DNA of 64,000 nucleotides from Oscillatoria sp. HE19RPO (GCF_024220515.1 NZ_JAMXOT010000051.1:1-64000); one strand, 5' to 3'; counted from the first letter of the stretch, positions 26,898 to 35,970 are shown. Program-made: numbers and translations. Notes: generated from the letters alone by a model not told the origin.

Positions 26898-28001
26898 GTG
26901 CCAACATCTGCCAAATCAAAATCTAAATATCTCGCGATCGGATCAACTCGGCCTTATAGCGGTAAATCCTCGATTATCCTAGGCATGGCCCAGCAATTCC
27001 AAGCTAAGGGGCTGGATATTGCGTATTCTAAGCCCCTGGGAACTTGTTTCAGTGAATTGGGAAATGATGGGATAGACGAGGACCATCGATTTTTAGCCAA
27101 GACTTTGAATCTGCCGGATAATCGACTGGGGGAGACCCTGCTGTTTTTAGATGCGCCGACCCTGGAGAAACGTCTGCAAGGTACCGGACAAACGGACTAC
27201 TCTGAGAGTCTGGTGAATTCGTTGGAAAAACTCGGGGGAGATTTAACGATTTTAGAGGGGGCTGGGACTTTAGATCAAGGCCGGTTATTTAATTTGTCGG
27301 TGCCTAAAGTTGCCAGTCTGATTGAGGCGTCGGTATTGTTGGTGGCGCGCTTCCACTCGATGTTAGATGTGGGGGAACTGCTATCGGTTCAGGACCGCTT
27401 GGGCGATCGCCTCCTAGGAGTGGTTCTCACGGATATCCCGGAAGAAGTTATCCCCAGTGCCTCGACGATTCTGCGTCCGTTTTTGGAAGAACAGGGGATT
27501 CGGGTGTTTGGGTTGCTGCCAAGGAGCAATTTGCTTCGCAGTGTCAGCGTTCGAGAGTTGGTGCAACGGCTGAATGCGGAAGTGCTCTGTCGTCCCGATC
27601 GCCTAGATTTGATGGTGGAAACCCTGAAAATTGGGGCGATGAATGTCAACTCTGCTTTAAAGTATTTCTCCCAAGCTCAAAATATGGCGGTGATTACCGG
27701 AGGCGATCGGTCAGAACTTCAACTGGCGGCCCTGGAAACCTCCACCCAATGTCTGATTCTCACCGGACATATGCCACCGAGTCAGATGATTCTCAATCGC
27801 GCTGAAGAGGTCGAGGTTCCGGTTTTATCCGTTGATTTGGATACTCTGAAAACCGTGGAAATTATCGATGAAACCTTCGGTCAAGTTCGCCTACATGAAC
27901 CGATTAAAGTGGAATTTATGCGAAAACTCATGTCAGAGCATTTTGACGTAGACCGCTTGCTGTCTATTTTAGGTTTGGAACCTGTACTTTCTGGGCGGTA
28001 A
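26898..28001 (+). CDS. Phosphotransacetylase-family P-loop protein with DRTGG domain
   Basis: A 367-residue protein. The N-terminal BioD-like P-loop domain has Walker A GSTRPYSGKSSII (about 12-24), the switch-like block LTILEGAGTLDQG (near 115) and LLGVVLTDIPEEV (near 175). The C-terminal DRTGG domain is about 210-330 (FSQAQNMAVITGGDRSELQL, CLILTGHMPPSQMI). The same two domains precede the acetyltransferase in long Pta enzymes, where they are regulatory. Here the catalytic Pta domain is absent, so the protein may be a nucleotide-sensing regulator. The start is GTG at 26898; no better ATG is near. Confidence 0.85.
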   Translation: MPTSAKSKSKYLAIGSTRPYSGKSSIILGMAQQFQAKGLDIAYSKPLGTCFSELGNDGIDEDHRFLAKTLNLPDNRLGETLLFLDAPTLEKRLQGTGQTDYSESLVNSLEKLGGDLTILEGAGTLDQGRLFNLSVPKVASLIEASVLLVARFHSMLDVGELLSVQDRLGDRLLGVVLTDIPEEVIPSASTILRPFLEEQGIRVFGLLPRSNLLRSVSVRELVQRLNAEVLCRPDRLDLMVETLKIGAMNVNSALKYFSQAQNMAVITGGDRSELQLAALETSTQCLILTGHMPPSQMILNRAEEVEVPVLSVDLDTLKTVEIIDETFGQVRLHEPIKVEFMRKLMSEHFDVDRLLSILGLEPVLSGR

Positions 28002-28007
28002 AAGGAA

Positions 28008-28140
28008 TAGATTAACCGCACCCTAAAGGGTGGGGCTATACGGACGAAGCCCGCCTGCGCGGGCTAATTTTTAATTAAAAATTCCTAGGGAATGCGAGCA
28101 TCTTGCTCGCTATTGTTCTTTTCGTGCAAGATGCTCGCAC
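28008..28140. repeat. Repeat cluster between the DRTGG and NACHT genes
   Basis: A GCAGGCT-type core (28014-28066; ctatacggacgaagcccgcc) is followed by two hairpins of the GCGAGCA/TGCTCGC family (28094-28114 and 28125-28138). The apparent upstream extension of the NACHT frame lies in this repeat and is not coding. Confidence 0.8.
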
Positions 28141-28178
28141 TCCAACAGCGAGCAACCACTATTTGCGAGGGGGATGTC

Positions 28179-30812
28179 ATGTCAAATCAGCAAAATCGAT
28201 TTTTTCGGTATCTTCGGTTGGCGTTTGTGGCCCTGGCATTTGTTCTCTATCCTTATTTTATCAACCAACTGCCTCCCTTGCCGGAGTGGATAGGGAATGT
28301 GCCAACCCCAGTGGCAATTTGTGGGGCGATTGTTTTTGCCCTCATTGTTGTGGTTGGACCGGAATTATTAAATGTAAAAGAAACGCCCCCGGAAGAGTTA
28401 TGGCGTAAACTTCTGCAAGAGAATCAGAAACTCATTAACGATCGCCTGAAAAATTCGCTGGATCAAGACAGCCATATTCCTATCACCACTATTGATTCTC
28501 CGGGTGATTTGGAACGACCCCGAAGGAAAGCGCCTCAAGAATCATCCGTCAAGGGGTGGAGAACGTGGTGGCAAAATTTGCAGCCTTCCGCCAGTTTACC
28601 AAAAGCGATCGCTGATAAATTGCCTCTAATCAAAACTCGGCGAAATTTGGAGAATTTACAGACAGAAGAAGTCACCCAATTATCACCCAGTAAACCGATT
28701 GTAGAGATTTTCAAGGAAGCCAACAAGCGTTTATTAATTTTAGGAGAACCGGGTAGCGGCAAAACGACAGAATTGCTAAAATTAGCCCAAGCATTAGGAG
28801 AAGTAGCCGAGAACAATCCCAAAGAACCTATCCCATTTATTTTTGAGCTTTCTGCTTGGCGGGGAGAAAGGATGCTGGATTGGATGGTGGGAGAAATAGT
28901 GGCACAGTATGGACTAAATCCAAAGTTATGCCGGGAGTGGCTGATTTTTGACCGCATTGTGCCGTTGCTTGATGGTTTGGATGAGTTGGGAGAGGAACGA
29001 GCAAAAGAAGCAATTCGGGCGATCGATGCATTACAAGCGGATTATCACAATCAGCAAAAGGCATTAGTTATCTGCTGTCGAGTCACAAACTATGAAAGAA
29101 TCACCGATAACAACCGTCGTATCCGTTTAAAGGGAGTCGAACGAGCAGTCAGGCTTTGTGAATTGACTGATGACCAGATTGAAGGGTATTTAAAGCAGCG
29201 TAAAGCAGAACATATTTGGGATGAACTCCAATCCAATTCTGGGTTAATGGAGTTAGCGCGGAATCCCATGTTATTAAACCTTATGCCTATTGCTTATCCG
29301 GATGAATTACCAGACAACCTTCCTCAAAACTCCCAAGATTTCCAAAGCCGACTGTTTGACGCCTTTTTGCATCGAAAACTCTCTTCAACCCTTGCAGGCT
29401 ACGACCCAGAAAAAACTAAATATTATTTAGCATGGTTGGCTGCAAGTATGGGCCGAGAAGATATTAATCAACGGGAGTTTTTGATTGAAAGGCTGCAACC
29501 AAATTGGCTAGAAACTCAAAAACAGCGAAATCAATACTCAAGGATTAATAAGCTGATACTTGGACTGATTGGAGGACTAATTTCAGGACTGATTTTAGGG
29601 CTGATTTTAGGGCCTGTTTATGGGCTAATGGGCGGGCTGATTTTAGGGCCTATTTACGGGATAATGGGCGGGCTGATATCTAATTTTGATTCTATTGACT
29701 TAATAGAAAAATTTGATATTTCTGGGAAAAATTTGAAAAGGGCATTTCTTGTGGGTTTATACTATTCAGTCATTTTAGGAATCTTTTTAGGACTGATATC
29801 ATGGTCATATTACTGGCTAATTGGAGGGTTAGTTTACGGACTTAATTACGGGCTGATTGAAGGCTTAAAAACCGACATTAAAATTAGAAAGTTTCCTAAT
29901 CAAGGAACCAGAAAAACTGGTTGGAACTCTCTAATCACAATGGTAATCGCTATTCCTTTTTGTTTCTTAATTTGGATTGTACCTCGTTGGGCTACAGGAC
30001 AGGATTGGGACTGGACTGGAACCTTGAGTGTGGGAGGATTTTTGGGCATTTTCTTTGGGTATTACCTTGGCGGTGGGAAGGCATTTATTCAACACTTTAC
30101 TTTGCACTGGGTGTTGTGTCATCACGGACGCATTCCCCGAAATTATGTTCACTTTCTGAACGAAGCAAGTGCCTGTGGTATTTTAAAGCAATCTGGGGGC
30201 CGATATCGGTTTTATCATGATAAATTCCGAGAGCATTTAGCCTTTACCATTCAGTTGAAAGTTGAGCCAGTATCATCCCGTAAAAAATATAATTTTTTTG
30301 GAGTTTCTTTACAGGAGATAGGAATTGTATTTACCGCGATTTTATTAGCGGTAATTCTGACTAACACTTTTGGATTTAACCCCGATTCAGTGAGTGCCAT
30401 GAATCCGCTCATCCAAACTAGCGATCGCGTTTTCTTCGATCGCCTAACCTATCCTCGATGGCGACAGCCCCAGCGCTACCAAGTTATTAGTTTTGCAACT
30501 AAGAACTTAGAAGAGAACTTCTCCAAGCACTTCGCCTCTCGCCGCATCCTTGCCCTGCCTGGTGAAAGGTTAGAAATTAGCTCCGGTCAAATCATTCTCA
30601 ATGGCAAACCTTTGGATGATAACCGGATAAAACTTCCCTCGGATTTCAACCAGTCACTCATTACCCTCGCGACTGATGAATATTATGTGGTGGCAGACAA
30701 TTTGAATTATGCCAATTTTGAAACCTTTGGCGCGGTAGTTCCTCAGCAGAAGATTAGAGGTCAATTAATCCTGCGTGTTTACCCCTTCGATCGCCTTGGA
30801 CTGATTCGCTAG
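28179..30812 (+). CDS. Membrane NACHT ATPase with C-terminal inactive signal-peptidase-like domain
   Basis: An 877-residue protein. Two membrane helices lie near residues 8-65. A NACHT-type NTPase follows: Walker A ILGEPGSGKTTELL (about 189-202), Walker B PLLDGLDELGEERA (near 264), then LVICCRVTNYE. A Gly/Leu-rich region (about 461-504; GLIGGLISGLILGLILG) and further helices look membrane-embedded. The last 140 residues follow a final helix and resemble type I signal peptidase (TSDRVFFDRLTYP, RILALPGERLEI, NGKPLDD, EYYVVADN). The Ser of the usual SMEPT box is Ala (SAMNPL), and the Lys before RxxxLPG is Arg, so it is probably catalytically dead. NACHT proteins are often anti-phage sensors. Start ATG 28179 has a gagggg ribosome site; the frame is open to 28092 inside a repeat. 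Confidence 0.85.
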   Translation: MSNQQNRFFRYLRLAFVALAFVLYPYFINQLPPLPEWIGNVPTPVAICGAIVFALIVVVGPELLNVKETPPEELWRKLLQENQKLINDRLKNSLDQDSHIPITTIDSPGDLERPRRKAPQESSVKGWRTWWQNLQPSASLPKAIADKLPLIKTRRNLENLQTEEVTQLSPSKPIVEIFKEANKRLLILGEPGSGKTTELLKLAQALGEVAENNPKEPIPFIFELSAWRGERMLDWMVGEIVAQYGLNPKLCREWLIFDRIVPLLDGLDELGEERAKEAIRAIDALQADYHNQQKALVICCRVTNYERITDNNRRIRLKGVERAVRLCELTDDQIEGYLKQRKAEHIWDELQSNSGLMELARNPMLLNLMPIAYPDELPDNLPQNSQDFQSRLFDAFLHRKLSSTLAGYDPEKTKYYLAWLAASMGREDINQREFLIERLQPNWLETQKQRNQYSRINKLILGLIGGLISGLILGLILGPVYGLMGGLILGPIYGIMGGLISNFDSIDLIEKFDISGKNLKRAFLVGLYYSVILGIFLGLISWSYYWLIGGLVYGLNYGLIEGLKTDIKIRKFPNQGTRKTGWNSLITMVIAIPFCFLIWIVPRWATGQDWDWTGTLSVGGFLGIFFGYYLGGGKAFIQHFTLHWVLCHHGRIPRNYVHFLNEASACGILKQSGGRYRFYHDKFREHLAFTIQLKVEPVSSRKKYNFFGVSLQEIGIVFTAILLAVILTNTFGFNPDSVSAMNPLIQTSDRVFFDRLTYPRWRQPQRYQVISFATKNLEENFSKHFASRRILALPGERLEISSGQIILNGKPLDDNRIKLPSDFNQSLITLATDEYYVVADNLNYANFETFGAVVPQQKIRGQLILRVYPFDRLGLIR

Positions 30813-30985
30813 TTTTAGGTGAGGATGGTGCATTCCAGGGAAGATTTTGATTGTTGGTCAAAGATTTGGGTGAGTCGCAGGATCCGGCTAGGGTTTAAAC
30901 CGGCGCTGGTTCTCTGGAGGCAGAGCCTCCAGAAGTGTGTGACTCGGCAGAGCCAAGTCACAAGGAGATTTGGGTAGGTACGCGG
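30813..30985. other. Spacer after the NACHT gene
   Basis: A short stretch with a tgtgactcggcagagccaagtcaca hairpin (30939-30961). No gene. Confidence 0.5.
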
Positions 30986-31147
30986 CTATTTGCATTGTTT
31001 TCCCTCTTAGCCTGCGTAGGCAGGCTTCGTCCGTATAGCCCCAGGCTTCAGCCTGCGGGGCTATTTCTATTTGCATTGTTTTCCCTCTTAGCCTGCGTAG
31101 GCAGGCTTCGTCCGTATAGCCCCAGGCTTCAGCCTGCGGGGCTATTT
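30986..31147. repeat. 81-bp tandem duplication (GCAGGCT-type repeat)
   Basis: Two copies of an 81-base unit (30986-31066 and 31067-31147) are essentially identical and contain gcctgcgtaggcaggc and caggcttcagcctg. The end of the second copy includes the stop codon of the carotenoid oxygenase gene. Confidence 0.92.
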
Positions 31148-32581
31148 CCCCGCATTCCAAGTCCCATGAAACCCCAACGGAATCACCCCCGGCAACCCTA
31201 ACCGACATTGCGGTTCCTCTTCCAACCTATCGCCATCAAAAATCCATACCTGACTCTGATGTTGGTTCGCATCATAAACCACCGTTAAAACCCACCCTTG
31301 TTCAGCCCGATCGCCATCTGGTGCATAAATCGGTTCACTCGGATAACAGTTCTCTGGAATAGGGGCCTCGGTCAAATGGCCGGTTTGATAGTCGAACCGC
31401 CCGATCGCCCCCACAGGTTCTTTCCCTAACTCCACTCCCTCTCGATGCAAGGATAAATAGGTATAGCGCCACTCCTGTCCCACTTCTCGGAAATCTACTG
31501 TGGGAAACTCACAGTGGCGATCTATCATCGTCTCTGTCTCCATCACTTGGACAGTCTGGGGATTCACTCGGACTCGGCAGAGGGTCCCTTTGGCTGCTGT
31601 CTCCGTCTCCAAGGTGGCAAACTCTTTGAGATATTGATTCGTCTGGAAATCCTGATAGCGCACCACATCTAAGCTAATCTCTCCACTGCCATTCACGGCA
31701 CCATTGCCAAAATGCCACTGATACCAGGGTTCCGCTTCCCCCCGACTCACCAGTTCTAAACTAGAACGGTCAATCACTAAAATTTGAGTCCCTAACTCGG
31801 GATGCCAGGTTAAGGAATCGCTAAAACTTTTCAGGTGCAACAGGACGGGTAACGCCGACATCCGTACCGGGGGAATCACAAAGATTAAATAGGGTCCCGC
31901 CATCACAAAATCATGAATCAGGGGCATTCCCTCTAGGTCAAAAGCGGCCTGTTGTTGGATTTGGCCCTGGTTGTTGCTGCGGTAAACGTGCAATTGGGCG
32001 TTTTTTCCCGGGGAGACGCCAAAATTATAGATTTCCCCGGTTTGGGGGTCCCGTTTGGGGTGGGCGGAATAGCCCCAGTTCGGTGCCAATCCGCCTAAGT
32101 TGTCCAGTCCGAAGGTTTCTAGGGTTTCTAAATCTAATCCGTGGGGATGTCCCCCTTCCCAAAGGGCTAAGAGTTTGTCCGGGAGGGCAATTACCGAGGT
32201 ATTGGCGGGATTTTTCATTCCCTTGCCGAATCGTTTCCAGATAGGTCCCGGGGGGAGGGTGCCATATCCGCCAAATTGCAGGCGGCCCTCGGCTTCTTCG
32301 GCTTGATATCCGGCGGTTTGGACGTAGCGGTAAAGGGCGCGGCTGTCCCTGCCGGTAAAATGAACACCTAAAATTGCTCCATCCCCATCAAACCAATGTC
32401 CCACGCGGTTTTCCCCTCGGGTGAGTCGGGCTGGACCATTGCGGTAGAGGGCTCCGCGCAATCCGGGGGGGAGGGTTCCAGCGATGATTTTGAGGGGAGT
32501 GGAGGGAAATTCCTGGGCGGGGGTGGCGATCGCCTTTGTCCAACTTTGCTCTCGGATTTCGGGTTTGCTAATCGTTTTCAT
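31142..32581 (-). CDS. Carotenoid oxygenase (CCD/RPE65 family)
   Basis: A 479-residue non-haem iron enzyme that cleaves double bonds in carotenoids or apocarotenals, giving aldehydes such as retinal. The four iron-binding histidines lie in the expected blocks: WGYSAHPKRDP, PLIHDFVMAGPY, YQWHFGNGAV and LGFHGTW, the last at the extreme C-terminus. The N-terminal part has the family signature LPPGLRGALYRNGPARLTRG and HWFDGDGAILGVHF. Length matches the cyanobacterial apocarotenoid oxygenase group. No signal peptide is present. Whether it acts on apocarotenals or intact carotenoids cannot be told. Confidence 0.92.
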   Translation of the reverse strand: MKTISKPEIREQSWTKAIATPAQEFPSTPLKIIAGTLPPGLRGALYRNGPARLTRGENRVGHWFDGDGAILGVHFTGRDSRALYRYVQTAGYQAEEAEGRLQFGGYGTLPPGPIWKRFGKGMKNPANTSVIALPDKLLALWEGGHPHGLDLETLETFGLDNLGGLAPNWGYSAHPKRDPQTGEIYNFGVSPGKNAQLHVYRSNNQGQIQQQAAFDLEGMPLIHDFVMAGPYLIFVIPPVRMSALPVLLHLKSFSDSLTWHPELGTQILVIDRSSLELVSRGEAEPWYQWHFGNGAVNGSGEISLDVVRYQDFQTNQYLKEFATLETETAAKGTLCRVRVNPQTVQVMETETMIDRHCEFPTVDFREVGQEWRYTYLSLHREGVELGKEPVGAIGRFDYQTGHLTEAPIPENCYPSEPIYAPDGDRAEQGWVLTVVYDANQHQSQVWIFDGDRLEEEPQCRLGLPGVIPLGFHGTWNAGK

Positions 32582-32661
32582 GGCTATTTTTAATCTATTT
32601 ATCGTACTTGGTCTTATCTTTGCTAAAATAACTGCGTTGTTCTAGTTATTTCTTACCGTCT

Positions 32662-33168
32662 TTGAGTCAATCAATAGACACATCACCCGGGATCGATACT
32701 CTGGCGCAAGAACTGGCCTCGATCCAGCAAACGGGTTCTAAACGGATTTCCCTCTTGGGTTCCCGTCATGTTCCGATTACCCATCAAGCGCTCATTGAGC
32801 GAATGACCTATGCTTTGGTCTTGGAAGGGAATCGAATTCTGACCTCCGGTGCCACGGGCACCAATTCTGCTGCGATTAAAGGCGCGATGAAGGCAGATCC
32901 GAATATGCTGACGGTAATTCTCCCCCAAAGCCTGGATCGTCAACCCCGAGAGTCGCGCAAGCAACTCGAAAAGGTGATCCACTTGGTGGAAAATCCCGCG
33001 AATGACCATTTATCCTTAGCCGAAGCCAGTGCTTTGTGCAATTTGGAAATTGTCTCTCGCTGTCAGCAGTTAATCTGCTTTGCATTCCATGATAGCCACA
33101 CGCTATTGCAAACTTGTCAGGATGCGGAGGAACAACGCCGACTTGTGACGTTGTTCTATTTTGATTAA
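32662..33168 (+). CDS. DprA-like Rossmann protein (DNA recombination-mediator protein A type)
   Basis: A 168-residue protein with a single Rossmann fold like the core of DprA/Smf and LOG proteins: KRISLLGSRHVPITH (near residue 27), ILTSGATGTNSAAIKGA (near 59) and LTVILPQSLDRQP (near 84). DprA loads RecA on single-stranded DNA during transformation; this protein is much shorter and lacks extra domains, so its biochemical role is unproved. The start appears to be TTG at 32662, since no ATG occurs in frame before the conserved core. It is divergent from the carotenoid oxygenase gene, 80 bases apart. Confidence 0.75.
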   Translation: MSQSIDTSPGIDTLAQELASIQQTGSKRISLLGSRHVPITHQALIERMTYALVLEGNRILTSGATGTNSAAIKGAMKADPNMLTVILPQSLDRQPRESRKQLEKVIHLVENPANDHLSLAEASALCNLEIVSRCQQLICFAFHDSHTLLQTCQDAEEQRRLVTLFYFD

Positions 33169-33492
33169 GGGCATCCTCGTTTACCTAGGCTTGACCCTGC
33201 GATCGGATTTCCCATTTGGCGTTTGGATCCGCTTGTGTCTGCTCCCGTTTTACTCTAAAATTTCCCCCGCGAAGAAGAGATGAAACTGCCGTTGCCTAGG
33301 TCAGTTATTGTTTAAAGACTCCCAGGCAATGGCCCCGAGGCTACTCGATTCGTCTAAGTTCCGGAAGAACGTTGCAAGGCGAACTCACGGAGGCGATCGC
33401 TGATGTCTGGCACTGGCAGTTTGTCCCCCTCTTCGAGTGGTTTCATGTTCTAGTAATTTCTAGTTGTACAGATAATTAGTCCCGTATTATTC
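33169..33492. other. Intergenic region upstream of yajQ
   Basis: 324 bases with no gene or repeat of note. It probably holds the yajQ promoter. Confidence 0.45.
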
Positions 33493-33984
33493 ATGGCTTC
33501 AACGTATTCTTTTGATATTGTCAGCGATTTTGACCGCCAGGAACTGGTTAATACCATAGACCAAACCAATCGCGAAATTACCAGCCGTTACGACCTGAAA
33601 GATACCAATACTACGGTTGAACTTGGGGATGATGAAATTGTCATCAATACTAATAGCAACATGACGCTAGAGGCGGTTCAATCGGTACTGCAACAAAAGG
33701 CGGTTAAGCGGAATTTATCGTTGAAAATTTTTGAGTATGGCAAGGAGGAATCCGCCAGTGGTAACCGGATTCGTCAGGTGATTAAGCTCAAAAAAGGCAT
33801 CGCCCAAGAGGTGGGTAAACAAATTACCAAGTTACTTAGGGATGAGTTGAAGAAGGTTCAAGGCTCAATTCAAGGCGATGCGGTGCGGGTTTCTAGTAAG
33901 TCTAAAGATGATTTGCAAGAAGCGATGCAGTTGATTAAACAAGAAGATTGGCCGGTAGCGTTACAGTTTACCAACTATCGGTAA
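33493..33984 (+). CDS. yajQ: YajQ family nucleotide-binding protein
   Basis: A 163-residue protein made of two ferredoxin-like folds. The opening [33 protein letters not shown] and the end [16 protein letters not shown] are family hallmarks. Family members bind nucleotides, and some bind cyclic di-GMP and act as transcription co-regulators. The length is exactly typical. It stands 95 bases upstream of the DUF202 gene with a REP palindrome between, so joint transcription is possible. Confidence 0.93.
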   Translation: MASTYSFDIVSDFDRQELVNTIDQTNREITSRYDLKDTNTTVELGDDEIVINTNSNMTLEAVQSVLQQKAVKRNLSLKIFEYGKEESASGNRIRQVIKLKKGIAQEVGKQITKLLRDELKKVQGSIQGDAVRVSSKSKDDLQEAMQLIKQEDWPVALQFTNYR

Positions 33985-34024
33985 TTGGGTAGGGGGAGAA
34001 GTTTCTGGGAAACCGATCGCTATC

Positions 34025-34055
34025 TGTAGGGGCGAGAAAGCGAATCGCCCCTACA
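34025..34055. repeat. REP palindrome (TGTAGGGGCGA / TCGCCCCTACA)
   Basis: Perfect 11-bp arms around a nine-base loop, of the RAYT-associated family, between yajQ and the DUF202 gene. Confidence 0.85.
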
Positions 34056-34079
34056 AATTAGGGGTTAATGGGAGTGGCA

Positions 34080-34532
34080 ATGACTCAGGAAAAAATAGAC
34101 CGACAACGAGAACATCAAGCTAATGAACGGACGTTTTTGGCTTGGTTGCGGACTTCCATTGGTATGATTGGCTTTGGATTTGCGATCGCTCGTTTTGGTC
34201 TATTTTTACGGGAGTTGCAAGCCAGTGTGACAGGTGAACCGGAATCTGTACCGGCGATCGCCATTGATTCCCAAACTCTGGGAGTGGCATTGGTGATTAT
34301 GGGAATTATTTTTATTCCCCTCTCCGTCTGGCGCTACAATCGGGTTTTTCAACAAATCGAATTCAGCGCCTATCGCCCGAGTCGCTGGATGGTGTGGTTA
34401 ACGGCAGCAACCGTGATGATTGTCGGGGTTCTAACGATTCCCTTCGTGTTGTTGCGCCACTCTTCCCGGGAACCGATTCCCCTATTGGAACAGCAAAGTC
34501 AGGAAAATATGAGGGGCGATCGCGATCGATAG
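34080..34532 (+). CDS. DUF202 (YidH-type) membrane protein
   Basis: A 150-residue protein. The DUF202 signature NERTFLAWLRTSIGMIGFGF lies at about residues 14-33. Three membrane helices follow: about 25-45, 66-86 (GVALVIMGIIFIPLSVW) and 105-127 (WLTAATVMIVGVLTIPFVLL). The function of the family is unknown. Two starts are possible; I prefer ATG 34080 over ATG 34068 because a ggagtg ribosome site sits just upstream. A MITE copy begins 20 bases after the stop codon. Confidence 0.85.
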   Translation: MTQEKIDRQREHQANERTFLAWLRTSIGMIGFGFAIARFGLFLRELQASVTGEPESVPAIAIDSQTLGVALVIMGIIFIPLSVWRYNRVFQQIEFSAYRPSRWMVWLTAATVMIVGVLTIPFVLLRHSSREPIPLLEQQSQENMRGDRDR

Positions 34533-34551
34533 CTGACCCCTGAAGGGGTCA

Positions 34552-34840
34552 CTTACAAGGGTAGGTTTTTGACGAGGTAGTTTTTTTCAAGTGTTGCTTG
34601 TTCATAGCCCTCCCCTTGGCAAGGGGAGGGTTGGGTGGGGTCCTCTTCGCCCTAGATGATAAGAAAGAAGTTTAATCCTTTACCTCATCAGGGTTCCGTC
34701 GCCAATCCGGGTATCAAAACTGGTGTTTTTGCGAACTGGGTGGACCCCACCCTAACCCTCCCCTTGGCAAGGGGAGGGGACCGGAAGTACCCTTACTCTT
34801 AGGCAAATCTCCATAAACGTAAAAAATCTACTCTTGTAAG
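34552..34840. mobile_element. MITE-like element, copy 2
   Basis: A 289-bp relative of the element at 5173-5467 with the same terminal repeats: left CTTACAAGGGTAGG, right end complement CTTACAAGAGTAGA. Outside the ends there is an additional cccctgaa / ttcagggg inverted pair. The right flank supplies the last codons and stop of cbiD. Confidence 0.82.
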
Positions 34841-34841
34841 T

Positions 34842-35912
34842 TCAGGGGTTATCCCACCGGCAAGGCTTGATTTTAGTAATAATTTCCCCTTTCCGGTCAA
34901 ATAAAATAGTGCCAACTTCTAAAGCCGTATCGGCATATTTTTTAACATAATTCTGAGCATTCTGACTAATTTTATCGGCTAAGTTATTAAAAACTAAATC
35001 AGCCAATTCTCGTTCTTTAATTTCAAAATAAGCAGCATCAGCAGTTTTAGCTTGTAAAACCGCTTCTACCGTCGCTAAATCTCCACCCGCCTGAACCACT
35101 GCGGCGCTAAGAATTTCTAATTTGGCATCGGCAATATGGCTGGAAGTGTTAAAAATTCCCCCGGCTAATTTAATCAGTTTTCCCTGATATCCCAGTAACA
35201 GAACTGATTCTGCACCCCGCAATCCGGCTTCAACTAACAGCGCCCCGATCCAATTTCCCGTTTGTACAATGCTTGATTCGGGAATACCTAACCGTTGGGC
35301 GACTACTAGACCATTATTCCCAATGCAAAAGGTTAAATGAGGGGAATTTTTGACCTTGCACTGCAAATTCTGCCGAAATTCATCAAGATGATCGGCAGAG
35401 GACAGGGGTTGAGAAATTCCACTGGTTCCGAGTAAAGCGAGTCCTTCTAAGATGCCGAAAGCGGCGTTAGAAGTCCGGCTGGCGAGTTGTCGTCCTTCGG
35501 GTAAAATAATAGAGACAACAACGGTTTTATTGTCGGGAATTAAGGGGAATAAATTTCGCTCAAACAGTTGCCGCGCATAGTGATAAATGGCGGGTTCTCC
35601 CGTTTCGGTTTTGCCTAATCCTTCCCCAGCTTCTAGGATTAAGGGTTGAGTTTGGCGGGGGGTCCATTTCACCCAAGCCCAAATGGGAGTATTTCGAGTC
35701 AAGTCCAGATTATCCCCTGGATCGCTGAGGGCGATCGCCAAAGCGGACGTGCCATCAAGTTGAGCGACTTGATGGATGGGAATCTCGACGGATTCGGGAA
35801 TTAGGTCAAGGGTGACAGTTTTGGGGGCCTCTGCACTGGGAGAAAGCACCATCAGGGCCGCTTTCGCCGCAGCAACGGCGAAAACGGGTAGGGTGTAGCC
35901 GGTTTTTGCCAT
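34842..35912 (-). CDS. cbiD: Cobalt-precorrin-5B C1-methyltransferase
   Basis: CbiD methylates C-1 in the anaerobic branch of corrin ring synthesis for cobalamin. The 356-residue protein shows family blocks: GYTLPVFAVAAAKAALMVLS, LDLTRNTPIWAWVKW, EGLGKTETGEPAIYHYARQL, FGILEGLALLGTSGISQPLS and LLGYQGKLIKLAGGIFNTSSH. Length is close to normal. The last two residues (Asn-Pro) and the TGA stop are encoded by sequence flanking the MITE at 34552-34840, so the C-terminus may have been trimmed. No other cob or cbi gene and no cobalamin riboswitch are visible nearby. Confidence 0.92.
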   Translation of the reverse strand: MAKTGYTLPVFAVAAAKAALMVLSPSAEAPKTVTLDLIPESVEIPIHQVAQLDGTSALAIALSDPGDNLDLTRNTPIWAWVKWTPRQTQPLILEAGEGLGKTETGEPAIYHYARQLFERNLFPLIPDNKTVVVSIILPEGRQLASRTSNAAFGILEGLALLGTSGISQPLSSADHLDEFRQNLQCKVKNSPHLTFCIGNNGLVVAQRLGIPESSIVQTGNWIGALLVEAGLRGAESVLLLGYQGKLIKLAGGIFNTSSHIADAKLEILSAAVVQAGGDLATVEAVLQAKTADAAYFEIKERELADLVFNNLADKISQNAQNYVKKYADTALEVGTILFDRKGEIITKIKPCRWDNP

Positions 35913-35970
35913 GTTAAGAGGGCCAAGGACTGAAATAATGAATATTTAAGTTTACGGGGACGGGTGGAAA

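Noticed and set aside
35913-35970. Cobalamin riboswitch upstream of cbiD
   Set aside because: Only 58 bases separate cbiD from the TPR gene, too short for the element, and no B12-box-like sequence was seen there.
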